Part shown: positions 1 to 10,735 of the stretch, one piece after another
Numbering within the stretch: position 1 is the first letter of the stretch
Layout of the letters: each line of letters opens with the position of its first letter
DNA from: Paralvinella palmiformis
Taxonomy: Eukaryota; Annelida; Polychaeta; Terebellida; Alvinellidae
Direction: 5' to 3'
DNA: 64,000 nt
NCBI GenBank assembly: GCA_025642065.1
Contig: JAODUP010000115.1
Span: forward strand, 877,001 to 941,000
Notes under the pieces: generated by a model
What the model was told of the DNA's origin: nothing
Databases searched by the model: none
Seen by the model: only the letters and a program-made list of their open reading frames with translations
Made by a program: the position numbers and the translations under genes

Positions 1-206
1 AACCACAAATACTTCACCAACTGACCACAGATACCTCACCAACTAACCACATATACTTCATCAACTAACCACAGATACCTCACCAACTAACCACATATAC
101 TTCACCAACTAACCACAGATACCTTACCAACCAAGCACATATACTTCACCAACTAACCACATATACCTCACCAACTAACCACAGATACCTCACCAACTAA
201 CCAGGA
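1..206. repeat. 22-bp minisatellite, cut by window edge
   Basis: About nine copies of a 22-bp unit of the form AACCACAnATACyTCACCAACT run from the first base. Copies differ mainly at ACAGAT versus ACATAT and CCTCA versus CTTCA, which alternate as mixed variants. The array is truncated by the window start, so its full length is unknown. No coding potential. Confidence 0.9.
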
Positions 207-729
207 ATTCCCCATTATAAGATAACTTGACACCACTATAATCAGTCTCATCAGTTCCATTAACAGAAATTGTTTGTGTGAAACTTTCTGGTCGCTTTAT
301 CATCATAAGTCCCCGCCCTCCCTTCCGTTCACCCCACACCCACCCCCGGGCTCCATCTCCGGGGGTCTCAGTGTCGTGTAGTAAGAGTTTTGATCAACAT
401 TAGTCTCTGTCTCCGTCTTCTCTTTCTTTCAAGCGACCAGCAGTCTGTAACTAGAGACAGTTGATATCGTTAGATTTAGTGGTCGCCTAGGATAGTTTCT
501 AGTCCATAAGCCAGGTGCCTTTGTTTGCCCAGTTAGCGGCAGATCGTGGTCGCTCTCCCACCATAATCCGTAAGTCTGGCCTCTTCGAGTTATCAAATTT
601 TCACTTACGACTTCAGGGTCAAGGTCAAAGGACTAAAATCCAACGGCGGGATTCAGGGAGTTTCCTTTGTTCTAAAAAACAAAATGGAGTTTTCTTTGAC
701 TTGAGGTCTATGTGGTTTATTCCCGTTTC
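207..729. other. Unique spacer, no gene seen
   Basis: No exon or RNA gene is recognisable. It holds a C-rich pyrimidine stretch around 305-350 and ordinary mixed sequence. The open frame from 515 ends in translated TA dinucleotides and shows no family resemblance. Confidence 0.6.
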
Positions 730-744
730 GTGTGTGTGTGTGTG

Positions 745-804
<60 letters not shown>
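730..804. repeat. (TG)n(TA)n microsatellite
   Basis: A short TG run passes directly into about 29 TA units. This TG-to-TA compound form recurs across the window. Confidence 0.95.
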
Positions 805-805
<1 letters not shown>

Positions 806-1557
806 AAGTTTGTTCATTAACATCGGATAAAGGAATGACACTTTAATTAAAAAATAAAATTTGAAAGATAAAAAGCAATATGTGAATAAAAACACCGATA
901 GCTGGCTTAAAAAACAAATACAACAACCCACAAAATGAAACACAAATAGAAGGTACTTTCGTTGAATAAAACGAGTCACTGACTCTTAATGTCCCCAATT
1001 AACGTAGTCATTTCGGCAAATTATAAATTTTTTATTAAATTTATTTTTTGCTCTCGAAATAAAATAAATTACTCTGCCACCATGAGAGGCGCCAGAGACG
1101 AATTAAAGTGATTATTGTGGATTAAAATAGATCATATTAGGACGGAATTATCAACGATAATATTAGGGTCATTATGAATTAATTATGTTGGCCAACACGT
1201 GTACTGCTGTTGATATATTATGTGAGCTATATCCTGGCAGAAAAAAATCACAGCCCAACCCCACGGGCGCGGCGCGGCGGCGTTTACCACCAAACCAAAC
1301 CCCCCCCAAACACCCCCCCCAAAAAAAACCCAAACACCAATTTAAAGGATGAAAATTTGGTTTTCCCAATTGTTTATCCTTGTTTTATTTTGCCCGGTTT
1401 TTGTTTTTAAATTTTTTTAATCAGTTTGACAATTTACGCCTTGTCCGAATAAACCGTACATGGTTAGTATTATTGGTTTGTATACTCTTTCTAGCCGCAA
1501 ATAAGAGCCACGTATACTACGGGCCCATAGGGTGCGTGACAAACCAACAACTGGTCA
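805..1557. other. AT-rich spacer, no gene seen
   Basis: A/T-rich unique sequence, with a poly-C/poly-A patch at about 1298-1335. Nothing else identifiable. Confidence 0.55.
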
Positions 1558-1616
1558 TTAGTTTCGAACCGAGAAGTCTTTGTTTCCTAACCTTGCGCCA
1601 TACCGCTGTGCCATCG
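1558..1616 (-). mobile_element. tRNA-derived SINE relic, promoter head
   Basis: Read on the minus strand, there is an A box TGGCACAGCGG (1603-1613), then about 30 bases later a B box CGGTTCGAAAC (near 1561-1573). Spacing is right for an internal RNA polymerase III promoter. No cloverleaf is convincing, so this is a SINE head rather than a tRNA gene. The tail is decayed. Confidence 0.55.
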
Positions 1617-1895
1617 TGACACCGGAACCCCTCCCTGTCCGCTCCTCTCTCCCCCTCTCTCTGTTATTAGCTCGGTGTATGAGTTATAGACTAACATCAA
1701 CAAATTATCGTCGTCATGTTCCGGGAAATATTGCCCGGAAGCCATTTCCTGGTGACGTATTATAGCAGGAAGATGGCCGCTAATCAAAAATATTGTTAAT
1801 TATAGGAAGATGGGGAATGTAGATAATGATCAGACAGGTATTATATTGGCTGGTTGGTTAGTTGGATCGTTGGGTAACTGACTGGTTGGGTGGCG
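1617..1895. other. Unique spacer, no gene seen
   Basis: No recognisable gene. Ends in a short TTGG/ACTGG-rich patch (1850-1890) before the CA tract. Confidence 0.5.
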
Positions 1896-1970
1896 CGCAC
1901 ACGCAAACACACACGCACACACACACGCAAACACACACGCACACACACACACGCACGCACACACACACAC
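1896..1970. repeat. Interrupted (CA)n microsatellite
   Basis: CA units regularly interrupted by CG and AA (ACACGC, GCAAAC). Confidence 0.9.
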
Positions 1971-2080
1971 TGTATGATATTCATTAGCTTATAGCTTGAG
2001 GATATAGAGTAGACACATAATCTACTTATTATGATGACAACATAAGGCTTTAGGAGGTCATGGACATGTCACCAACAGGC

Positions 2081-2160
2081 ATTATGTACCTTATACATTA
2101 TGTACCTCACAGATTATGTACCTTACATATTATGTATTTTACACAATATGTACTTCACAT
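2081..2160. repeat. 16-bp minisatellite, five units
   Basis: Five back-to-back 16-bp units of consensus ATTATGTACCTTACAC, with exact register and increasing divergence to the right. The unit is clearly related to the larger array at 2398-2813. Positions 2161-2397 hold barely recognisable decayed versions (AATATGTCTGCC, CATATCTCCAAC). Confidence 0.85.
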
Positions 2161-2397
2161 ATCAATTCTTTCTCCAAACAGTATATCTTTCGCACATTAT
2201 ATCCCATAAATATTATGTTCCATTGGCAAACATAACATATTTCCATTGCACTATATTTTAATCCTATACACATATTATTCTATATATGTTATGTATCACC
2301 CAAACATTAAGTGTTCCAGACATTTTATCCACCAAACAATATGTCTGCCATATAGTATGTAGCGGGTACGTCATATCTCCAACATATCATATCTAAT

Positions 2398-2813
2398 ACA
2401 CATTATGTCTCACACACTTTGTGTCTTCAACACATTATGTCTCAAACACATTGTGTCTCCAACACATTATGTCTCACACACGTTGTGTCTTTAACAGATT
2501 ATGTCTCACACACGTTGTGTCTTCAACACATTATGTCTCACACACATTGTGATTCCAACACATTATGTCTCAAACACATTGTGTCTCCAACACATTATGT
2601 CTCACACACGTTGTGTCTTTAACAGATTATGTCTCACCCACGTTGTGTCTTCAACACTATGTCTCATCCACGTTATGTATCCAACACGTTATGTATCCAA
2701 CACATTATGTCTCACACACATTGTGTCTCCAACACATTATGTTTCACACACTTTGTGTCTCCAACACACTATGTCTCACACACACTGTGTCTCCAACACA
2801 TTATGTCTCACAC
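2398..2813. repeat. 16-bp satellite organised as 32-bp dimers
   Basis: About 26 units of 16 bp. Two variants alternate, ACATTATGTCTCACAC and ACATTGTGTCTCCAAC, giving a 32-bp dimer repeated about 13 times. Open frames through it (for example 2501-2914) are simple translated repeat and are not called as genes. Confidence 0.9.
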
Positions 2814-3235
2814 ATATCAAGGATTATTATCGGTTGGTTAGTGACGTCATGATGGCGTACAGATCAATAGGTCAGGTGACCTGCGCAGTAGGGCGCGCAC
2901 TGATAACACGTTAATGTCACGTGACTGGGGGAGATCATAGCTTCCGTGTTACTCGACTGGAAATAATATTAAAAGAGAATCACGCAGTCACTGAGTCATT
3001 GAGTCACTCAGTCAGATAGTTGTCTTTTATTTAATACACAAGTCTACCGGAGGGGGGGGCGTATTGTACATGTGACAATATACAGATGACATTGTACAAG
3101 TGACACCGTATACCCGACGTGTTTAGGGTGGCCATGTGACACAGTATATGAGTGAAATAGGGGGTGTGACATTCTAAATTACAGGTGACTAGTGCATGAC
3201 TACTTGATTGGTAGAAATCTGTGGCTGAATTGACT
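2814..3235. other. Unique spacer with CRE and E-box palindromes
   Basis: No gene. Contains TGACGTCA (2842-2849) and TCACGTGA (2917-2924), two of the octamers enriched across the window, plus a short series of GAGTCA/CAGTCA words at 2985-3015. Confidence 0.5.
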
Positions 3236-3535
3236 GTATGACTGATAGATATGACTGATATATATGACTGATATATATATGACTGATATATATGACTGAT
3301 ATATCTGACTGATATATGTGACTGATAGATATGACTGATATATATGACTGATATATATGACTGATATATATGACTGATATATATGACTGATATATATGAC
3401 TGATATATATGACTGATAGATCTGACTGATATATATGACTGATATATATGACTGATATATCTGACTGATAGATCTGACTGATATATATGACTGATAGATC
3501 TGACTGATATATATGACTGATAGATATGACTGATT
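3236..3535. repeat. 13-bp minisatellite (TGACTGATATATA)
   Basis: Roughly 22 units of consensus TGACTGATATATA, with variants TGACTGATAGATA and TGACTGATATATC and small length changes. The 202-residue minus frame over it is a 13-residue periodic translation (39 bp = 3 units) and is not a gene. Confidence 0.9.
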
Positions 3536-3635
3536 AGTGCAGATTTGGGAGATATATATAATCTTAATCTAAATGACTGATTGTTGACATTATAATTATT
3601 ATAAGAAAGCATACATTTATAAAAGGTTAATATAT

Positions 3636-3751
3636 GCATGATATTTAAAATGGTAATATTACTATCACTACTACTATTACAACAACAACAACAACAACAA
3701 CAACTGCTACTACTACTACTTCTACTAATGATAATAACAACAACAACAGGA
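3636..3751. repeat. CAA/TAC/AAT triplet microsatellite at SINE 5' end
   Basis: A run of CAA triplets (about 3681-3703), then CTA/CTT triplets and ATA/ACA triplets ending in ACAGG, directly abutting the SINE head at 3752. The same AAT-AAC-AGG order precedes the SINE copy at 7556-7705. Confidence 0.8.
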
Positions 3752-3840
3752 AAGAAGGCGTCTCCAAAGCCTAACTACAAGCGTGGTTGTTTACAAACCT
3801 CTAACACCAAGTTACAAACCCCACGCAGGTGATGTCTGTA
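3752..3840 (+). mobile_element. tRNA-derived SINE, family A, truncated
   Basis: Begins AAGGCGTCTCCAAAGCCTAA and continues AAGCGTGGTTG, matching on the same strand the reverse complement of the copies at 7556-7705 and 61886-62070. A-box-like and B-box-like segments are degenerate. The copy appears to stop shortly after the B box, and a second, oppositely oriented head follows at 3862. Confidence 0.65.
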
Positions 3841-3861
3841 GGAAGCTGAATCCAGCTAAGA

Positions 3862-3928
3862 GTGGATTCGAACCCAGAACCTAGAGGTTTATAGAGCTAC
3901 GCTTGAACCACTGCACCACCGGAACGCC
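3862..3928 (-). mobile_element. tRNA-derived SINE relic, family B head
   Basis: On the minus strand: A box TGGTGCAGTGG (rc of 3908-3918), then the consensus B box GGTTCGAATCC (rc of 3864-3874). One of eight similar heads, all on the minus strand. It faces the family A copy at 3752. Confidence 0.7.
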
Positions 3929-4166
3929 TAAGCTACAACGTACAAAGTAATGCCATTGTGACATTCTAAACACGTAAATAACTCAGTGATTCAAGTAATG
4001 GAGTTACATTTCGTCGTCGGTGAGTGGCTTTATGTGAGAGATAAGACAATTTCCAGTTTATGGATATCACTCCAGGTGACTCGATGTACAATAACTCAAT
4101 AAGGCAATTCTCCAGGTGACTCACTCTATAACTTTTAGTTACCCATAGTATCGCATTGCTGATGAG

Positions 4167-4167
<1 letters not shown>

Positions 4168-4246
<79 letters not shown>
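4168..4246. repeat. (TA)n(TG)n microsatellite
   Basis: About 11 TA units followed by about 28 uninterrupted TG units. Confidence 0.95.
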
Positions 4247-4249
<3 letters not shown>

Positions 4250-4299
4250 CCATAGCTGACTCAATTTACTGTTCCCTAGAAAATATTTTTGCAAGATGA

Positions 4300-4680
4300 C
4301 CCTGTTTATAACTCCATAGACAATATACGTAGCCCTGTTGGTGAGTCATCACCAGATCTTAAGTAAAATGGTTATCAATGATAACCATATGATAACCTTG
4401 TGTATTATGTAGTACTCTAACGATGATCCCTTTGACGACCCCATAGATGATCACCATTGAATACTCTATAGATGACCCCATATACAATTAGATACAAATA
4501 GTAGTATAAATGACCCAATAGATGATATATAGATGACCCCGTATTTGGACCTATATGTCATCCTATCTTACCAACGAGACATATATGTACCAAAATGACC
4601 TTTAGATGACCCTTTAGATGATCTTAAAGGTGACCCTATTAATGACCTATTATGACCCCCATCGATGACCAGAGATGACG
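4300..4680. repeat. Diverged array of TAGATGACCC words
   Basis: Many loosely spaced copies of TAGATGACCC, ATAGATGATC and similar (4434-4680). Period is about 15-21 bp with heavy divergence, suggesting an old tandem array. Confidence 0.6.
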
Positions 4681-5559
4681 ATTCTAGACAGATCAAAAGA
4701 TGATCAACCTCACTTATACGATCACGTGACGACCACATCGTGGCAGGTGATGCTGTCATAGGTGTGACATCCACACTGTACCGGATCGGATTCAGATGGC
4801 TGCTGATCCAGATTGTGACGTAGACAGTGTGCGGCGGCGGTTCCAATTTGTGCCACTATCGCCATTGATCACGCTTCAGTACACCTTCAATTTCCTTCAC
4901 CAAATCTGACCGGAATCCGGAATGAACAAATAGCCCGTCTGTCACTCGATGGGAGGGGGGGGGGGTTAGGGGAAAGAACGAACTCGGTGGCGAAAATGGT
5001 AGCGTAGTCGGCCATAAACTTCTACCATCTGGTTTCAGACCTCGGCCGGGCAATGTCTAAAGATTATATCATTTTTGTATTTCTCCTCTTTTTTTCCCAC
5101 GGGAGGGCGCTTGACCCATTTAACCTAACGTCGGCAGGAAATAGCAATAAAACAGTAGCTTTTACATTTGGTTATATTACTATTATTATTAGTAGTAGAG
5201 GTAGTAGTAGTAGTAGTAGTAATAATAATATTAGTAGTAGAAGTAGTAGTAGTAGTTACCATAGGTTATCTCCTGTGTGTACCATTGACCCCCCCCCCCC
5301 CAGTAAGAGACAACGATCTAGACCTAAAGATAACTCCACCCCGATCCAGTCCTCGATAGCTAACAACAAGCATCGGAACGACGAACCAGGGCTGACAAAC
5401 GAACCTCCTCATGCTTGTATCGTTGAGACATACTAGCTGACCTCTCTACGATTTAATTAGCCGTCTCTATCATTTCCGATATGTTGCTGCTGTTGTTATT
5501 GTGGTCATTTAGTGAACAGGTGGTTGTGTTTTGTTTGTCCTCGGCGCTGCTCTCTCTCA
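4681..5559. other. Spacer with AGT triplets, no gene seen
   Basis: Contains TCACGTGA (4722-4729), a G run near 4958-4968 and an AGT/AAT triplet microsatellite (5176-5258), then a C run (5288-5299). The 127-codon frame at 5053-5436 is interrupted by serine-coding AGT triplets and resembles no known family. Confidence 0.5.
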
Positions 5560-5625
5560 CCAGAAACGTGTCTCATCCAATATCGGCGGCTACTGATGAA
5601 ACATCCCACAGACAAAGTTGATACA
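5560..5625 (-). mobile_element. SINE core-motif fragment
   Basis: The minus strand reads TGGGATGTTTCATCAG, the self-complementary core shared by family A SINEs. Flanks resemble the fragment at 50815-50925. No promoter boxes remain. Confidence 0.5.
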
Positions 5626-5669
5626 TGGCTGCGCTATTTAATGACGAATGAACACAAAATGTGGGGGGT

Positions 5670-5670
5670 G

Positions 5671-5727
<57 letters not shown>

Positions 5728-5779
5728 TATATATATATGTGCACGGACGCACGCATACACACGCGCGCACACACACACT
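5670..5779. repeat. (CA)n(TA)n(CA)n compound microsatellite
   Basis: CA, TA, CA, TA and then CG-interrupted CA segments in succession. Confidence 0.95.
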
Positions 5780-5836
5780 ATCATTTTCGACTTTTTACTC
5801 TTTTCTTAATCCTATAATGTGTAAATGTATTTGTAT

Positions 5837-5911
5837 GTTTGTTTGTATGTATGTTTGTTTTTTGGTTTGTTTGTTTGTTTGTTTGTTTGTTTGTTTGTTT
5901 GTTTGTTTGTT
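5837..5911. repeat. (TTTG)n microsatellite
   Basis: About 17 TTTG units with minor TATG interruptions at the left edge. Confidence 0.95.
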
Positions 5912-6224
5912 AGCAGTGAGTGGAAACGCTCTCTATGAGAGTTAAAAAACTTGATTCCATCATGTAGACGATTAACCAGGGTTCCGAATCCTAATAATAA
6001 TTTGTTCTAAGAAACGTGTGTGTGTGTGTCTGTGAGTGTGTGTCGACTCGTACCATGTTACCTAGACCAGGTATTGTCTTTGTAATCCTTAATTAGCCTC
6101 CGGTTATAGGAGCTACTGACATGTCTAACTTCCTGTCTAAGGGGTTAGCGCCTGTTTGGTTACCATGACGACACCAACAGTGGAAATCCTCAAAGGTATC
6201 ACTTTTGGATGAGCGAAAACTTTT

Positions 6225-6530
6225 GTTGTGTCATGTGTCCGTCGTGACGTCAGACAGGTGTCTCTTGTGACAGCTGTTTTTTTGTGCTAGGCCTCTGTTG
6301 CGTCAAGTGTCTCTTATGACATCTGACAGGTGTCTCTTGTGTCATCAGACATTTGTCCTTCGTTTCATCATATTTGTGTCTCGAATATCCATCAAATGGG
6401 TGATCCTTGTGTCATCATCAAACAGGTGCACGTCGTATCATCATACATGGGACACCACCAGACTGGTGTCCCATGTTTCATCGGAGAGGTGTCCCTTGTG
6501 TCATCAGACAGTTGTCCTTTGTGTCATCCC
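6225..6530. repeat. Diverged ~30-bp array (GTGTCATCAGACAGGTGTCC)
   Basis: Roughly ten copies of a unit around GTGTCATCAGACAGGTGTCC, spaced about 25-35 bp, with strong divergence. Includes TGACGTCA at 6245-6252. Confidence 0.65.
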
Positions 6531-7399
6531 CCATTATGGCCAAACAACGTCATGACTATCATGCTCTCCCCCTCCAAAGGTGATCATTATAAGTCAGAGC
6601 TTATTATACCTGTTGAGAAGAGACGACGAGGGGGGGGGTGTTGGAGGGGGGTGATTTTCGGTTGGGGGTATTGTTGTGGGGAAGGGCGAGGGCGGAGTCG
6701 CGGGTTGGACGAGCGGACCCAGGGGAGGGTCTACCATCGGGGAGACATATAGTAAGGATTAATACCGCTTACCTGGCTATAGAGAGATGTCAGGTGTGTG
6801 ATAGCAGAAGACATGTGTAATGGCTACAAGAGAACTTCCGACACCAACCACCCCCCCGCCGATCTTCCCCGAGGATACAGGTGAATGCAGGTGAGCGACA
6901 CACACACACACACACACACACAGACACACACACAATTAACAGCCCGGTAGGTCATTTGTATAATGGACAATATCAATAAACGATCTCAGCTCATCGTGTC
7001 TCCATCTAGTCTCTCTGTCTCCGGCTGTGGCGTCTTGTTGTCATGACAAAATGACGTCACTTACCTGTACCACGGGGGTGGGGGGGTCCCGGAGGATTAT
7101 TAGATACGATGTACCTGTGTGTAACAGGCATCATTGACCGGGTGGGGGGGTGTTATGGATGGACACCAGGATTAAATTGATTCTGTCCGCTTTTTGACTG
7201 ACTGACTGACGCTGTTGTGTGCGTGTGTCTATGTCCGTACGCGCTCACTTCAGCGCGTCAGTGTCTGTACGTGCACGTATGCACAGCGGAACCCCCGTAT
7301 CCCAGTCTACCCTAACAGAACACCCGCTCTAAAGAGCATTACAAAATAAACTAATAACATTCAAAAGCGCTGTCACGATACAGCTTATGTCGCCCTACA
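6531..7399. other. Spacer, no gene seen
   Basis: A G-rich patch (6629-6730), a CA tract (6899-6935), TGACGTCA (7052-7059) and a short GACT run (7194-7210). No exon recognised. Confidence 0.5.
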
Positions 7400-7475
7400 A
7401 CTGTAGAGAGGGTCGTCGGCTTGAATGACGGTGCTACCTGGCTCAATAGGATGTTTCATCCGTCAGTAAAAGCTT
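7400..7475 (+). mobile_element. SINE relic with exact core GGATGTTTCATCC
   Basis: Decayed head (CGGCTTGAATGACGG as a possible B box) followed by the exact 13-base core GGATGTTTCATCC at 7450-7462. It lies back to back with the opposite-strand family A copy at 7556-7705. Confidence 0.55.
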
Positions 7476-7555
7476 TACTCTACGTAACATCGAATGTTTT
7501 TTATTTGACAAAATATTAAATATTGTTATTTATGGACTATTTTGTGTCGGCTAAA

Positions 7556-7705
7556 CACGATGAAAGGATCTCATAAAGGTAACGAGGGAAAGTGAAAGCT
7601 GAAACATCCTTCAGATATCACCTGTCTGGGGTTTGAAACTTGGTGTTAGAAGTCTGTGTGGCCAACCACGCTTATACTTAGGCTTTGGAGACGCCTTCAT
7701 ACCTG
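7556..7705 (-). mobile_element. tRNA-derived SINE, family A
   Basis: On the minus strand: a head beginning GAAGGCGTCTCCAAAGCC, then AAGCGTGGTTGGCC, a degenerate B box (GTTTCAAACCCC) and the core AAGGATGTTTCAGC, followed by the shared tail. Preceded on that strand by AAT and AAC triplets ending in AGG, as in the copy at 3752. Confidence 0.75.
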
Positions 7706-7746
7706 TTGTTGTTGTTGTTGTTTTTGTTATTATTATTATTATTATA
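7706..7746. repeat. (GTT)n(ATT)n at SINE boundary
   Basis: GTT triplets followed by ATT triplets, directly adjoining the 5' end of the minus-strand SINE. Confidence 0.9.
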
Positions 7747-8412
7747 TAAAAGTTGATGGCGCATAACTGGAAACATACACAATTATACAACTCAGTCATG
7801 ATATAGTATAGATCCAAACCAGCATACATATCCTGGTATAGCTCACGTGTATCGTTGTAACACGTTAGACAATGATAAAACACGTAACTGGTTAAAAGAA
7901 TTTACCATCAAACGCAATACACTATACACACTAACATGATACGGGTTAGCTACACATCATTATTAATATTTTATATCGTCTCAATATTAGGAGATGCCTT
8001 ACTTCGAGAGAGGGGAGATCCTTCACCTGGGGGGGGGGGAGGTCTGCAGGGATAATACCTGAGTGGTCTTTCGTCACGAATTGTCACCGTTCTAAACCAC
8101 GGACCACCAACCACCGTTTACATGGTCAGATGGAGAAAATGTCTTCATTATAAGACCACCTCTGTTTAGAGACCCCCCCACCCAGTGGTAGTCTGTTAAA
8201 CCAGGTTCTCCTGTATTGCCTGACTCGGTGGTATGATAATTGTATTATGGACGTGAGGTGTGATAAGATAGATGATTATAATCTAACATTTGATGGATGT
8301 TTGTTCGACGTGATCGTCTTTATTATTGGATTATTGATGATAATTGGAGCATCAATGTTAGAGTAATCAAGGGTTAGTTATAGGGCTCACACCTATCTGT
8401 GGGGTCTGGGTG
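7747..8412. other. Spacer, no gene seen
   Basis: Mixed unique sequence with a G run at about 8030-8039. Nothing identifiable. Confidence 0.5.
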
Positions 8413-8413
8413 G

Positions 8414-8456
<43 letters not shown>

Positions 8457-8470
8457 TGTGTGTGTGTGTG
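8413..8470. repeat. (TA)n(AG)n(TG)n compound microsatellite
   Basis: Three dinucleotide blocks in direct succession. Confidence 0.95.
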
Positions 8471-8612
8471 ATCGAGATCTAATCAGACTTGTTAGATTAT
8501 CATTGCGTGGACTCGGTTTTGGGGATGGATGGATGGGGGGAGAGGGGGAAGGGCTTCTAATCCTGTTTCTTGACCCCGCAACGAAGTCCTTATATTATAA
8601 ATCAGTTATAAT

Positions 8613-8706
8613 GTGTGCGAGCGTGCGTGCATGCGTGGGTATTTGTGTGTGCGTGTGTGTGCGTGCGAGTGCATGTGTGCGTGCGTGCGTGCACTCGCCC
8701 GCGCTC
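8613..8706. repeat. GTGC/GTGT-rich tract
   Basis: Alternating purine-pyrimidine tract of TG, GTGC and CGTG units (a Z-DNA-type composition). A short TA tract follows at 8811-8831. Confidence 0.8.
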
Positions 8707-8831
8707 GCAGACCGTTCCTGGTTATCTATCAATTTGTTTGTTTTTCATTTTGTTATTTTATTGATTGATTGGAATAGTAAGTATACAAATATCATGTTAC
8801 AGTGGGTCAGTATATATATATATATATATAA

Positions 8832-9827
8832 AGAGCTCAGATGTTAGCTGCTACCATAGAGACAGTTGTTCTGTCTTTGAGAGTGTGGATTATCCCGCTG
8901 TGTACGGGGATTATTACCATGGTACATTCCGGATCAGAGCTCTAATCCATCCGGATATATGTTATATCCTCACTATGATATCGGTTTATTTGTTATTCTT
9001 CTCACAATAATCTCAGTTAGACTACCCTTTGGTCCTCATGGCTACCCCCCCCCCCCAACGCACGCACACACACACACACACACACACACGCCTCAGAGAT
9101 GTATGATGGGGACGATGGATACTTGCCCATGTACTTGCGAGGCCACAGACCGGATTATGTGTCGGTTTAAACTGACACCTAGGGGATTAATAGCACATAA
9201 TTCGAAAGCCAATGTTAACTTGATAATTTATTAGATATTAGAAAACATGGTATGCTGCACTGGTGACGGGGCTGTGGTGCTTGTGTATAGGGGGTACCTG
9301 TGTGGACGAGGCAAATTTCTGCTGGAGCTACCTCTGTACCTCCTGGGCATATTTGTGTATACACGTATGTTTATCACACGTAATTTGTATGGCAGATGTA
9401 TTTGCGTACCTGTTCAGCGAGGTACTAGTGCTGTGAGGTACCTGCATATTTGAGGTAGTCGTCCGTCTGAAATACCTGAGGTACTTGTGTACTTGAGTTA
9501 TCTCTGTCCCTGTGGTGCCTGTGTTTACCACCTGTGTGTACTTTGAGCGCCGGCGAACTTATGCCTCTATAACACATGTGTAGCTGATGTGACTGTGTTA
9601 TTGCCAATTCAGCCAGACACAACTCGTCAATTATTGACTGGCAGACGTCAGTCAAGTGTCATTCACAGACGGTTGTCATGCCGTCATTTTGTCTAAAATA
9701 TTAAAATAATAATCTCTCGTCCTCCATTCCTCGTGTCATCTAGACTCCCCCCCCCCCCGTCCGTCAGTATTGGTGATCATATTGTTCCGGTTTTAATGTT
9801 ACACGTTTGTTTTTTGTTTCTCTTGAT
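8832..9827. other. Spacer with diverged GGTACCTGTGT words
   Basis: No gene. A C run and CA tract at 9045-9090. From about 9245 to 9540 there are scattered GGTACCTG/GGTACTTGTGT words that look like a decayed tandem array. A second C run is near 9747-9756. Confidence 0.5.
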
Positions 9828-9893
9828 GTTCCCAATAAAGAACAGAGATGTTCCCAATAGAGAACAAAGATGTTCCCAATAGAGAACAGAGAA
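9828..9893. repeat. 22-bp minisatellite, three units
   Basis: Three copies with exact 22-bp register, each starting GTTCCCAATAGAGAACA. The unit contains the inverted repeat GTTC...GAAC. Confidence 0.9.
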
Positions 9894-10277
9894 AACAATT
9901 TACTATTCTTTACCTTCTCATGTTCCTTCTTATTATCCGTGTTCTCATATGATAAAGAGGAAATAAATTGTTTTTCGTTTCTTGTCGTGTTCTAGTTGTT
10001 CTCTTATTAACAATGTTTGTTATATTGATGTTCCCACTTCTTTGTAGATATTGTTCCCAGTGTTCCCAAATGTTCTAAGTTGTGGGCCAGCCGTGCATGT
10101 CACGTGATAATGCATTGCATTAGAAGTTGATAAGCAGATGATTTATAAAATGTCCGGAAGGTGTCGCTTTTCGGATGTCGTTGGTCGTTAATAGGTGGTC
10201 TTTGGCTGTTGATACACTGACTGACGCCAATATTTGGAGACTTTACGCGAAATGAGTAAGGTATGATCTGTGGTACC
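9894..10277. other. Spacer, no gene seen
   Basis: TGTTCCC/TGTTCTC words continue from the array to about 10080. TCACGTGA at 10100-10107. No exon recognised. Confidence 0.5.
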
Positions 10278-10447
10278 GGACCAGCCAATGTGATGGACCA
10301 TCCAATAACCTGGACCAGTCAATATGTTGGACCAGCCATTCCGATGGATTAATCAATAAGATTGACCAGCCAGTCTGATGGACCAGCCAATAAGGTGGAT
10401 CAGTCAATAAGATGAACCAGCTTATAAGGTGAATCAGTCAGTCTGAG
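10278..10447. repeat. 17-bp minisatellite, ten units
   Basis: Ten consecutive units keep an exact 17-bp register despite high divergence; consensus GGACCAGCCAATAAGAT. No indels between copies were seen. Confidence 0.9.
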
Positions 10448-10551
10448 GGAACATTGTGTCATTGTCTAAGTTGTTATAGATCAAAGAATAAGATGCCAGA
10501 GAGATGCATCAAAGTCAATGATCTGTTATCACTGTTAAATATATTGCTCTG

Positions 10552-10691
10552 TATGTCTGTTTGTTTGTCTGTCTGTCTGTCTGTCTATCTATCTGTCTGT
10601 CTGTCTGTCTGTCTGCCTCTCGGTCTGTCTGTATATGGTTCATTAATATATGGCGGCTGCTGCTGTAAATTCCCCCCTCCCTCTACACACG

Positions 10692-10733
<42 letters not shown>
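10552..10733. repeat. (CTGT)n then (CA)n microsatellites
   Basis: CTGT/CTAT tetranucleotides at 10552-10634, an intervening unique segment, then CA repeats at 10687-10733. Confidence 0.9.

Positions 10734-10735
<2 letters not shown>

Noticed and set aside
3031..3639. 202-codon minus-strand frame
   Set aside because: Periodic translation of the 13-bp TGACTGATATATA array.
9453..9475. let-7-like GAGGTAGT word
   Set aside because: Only the first eight or so bases agree and no hairpin precursor is apparent.
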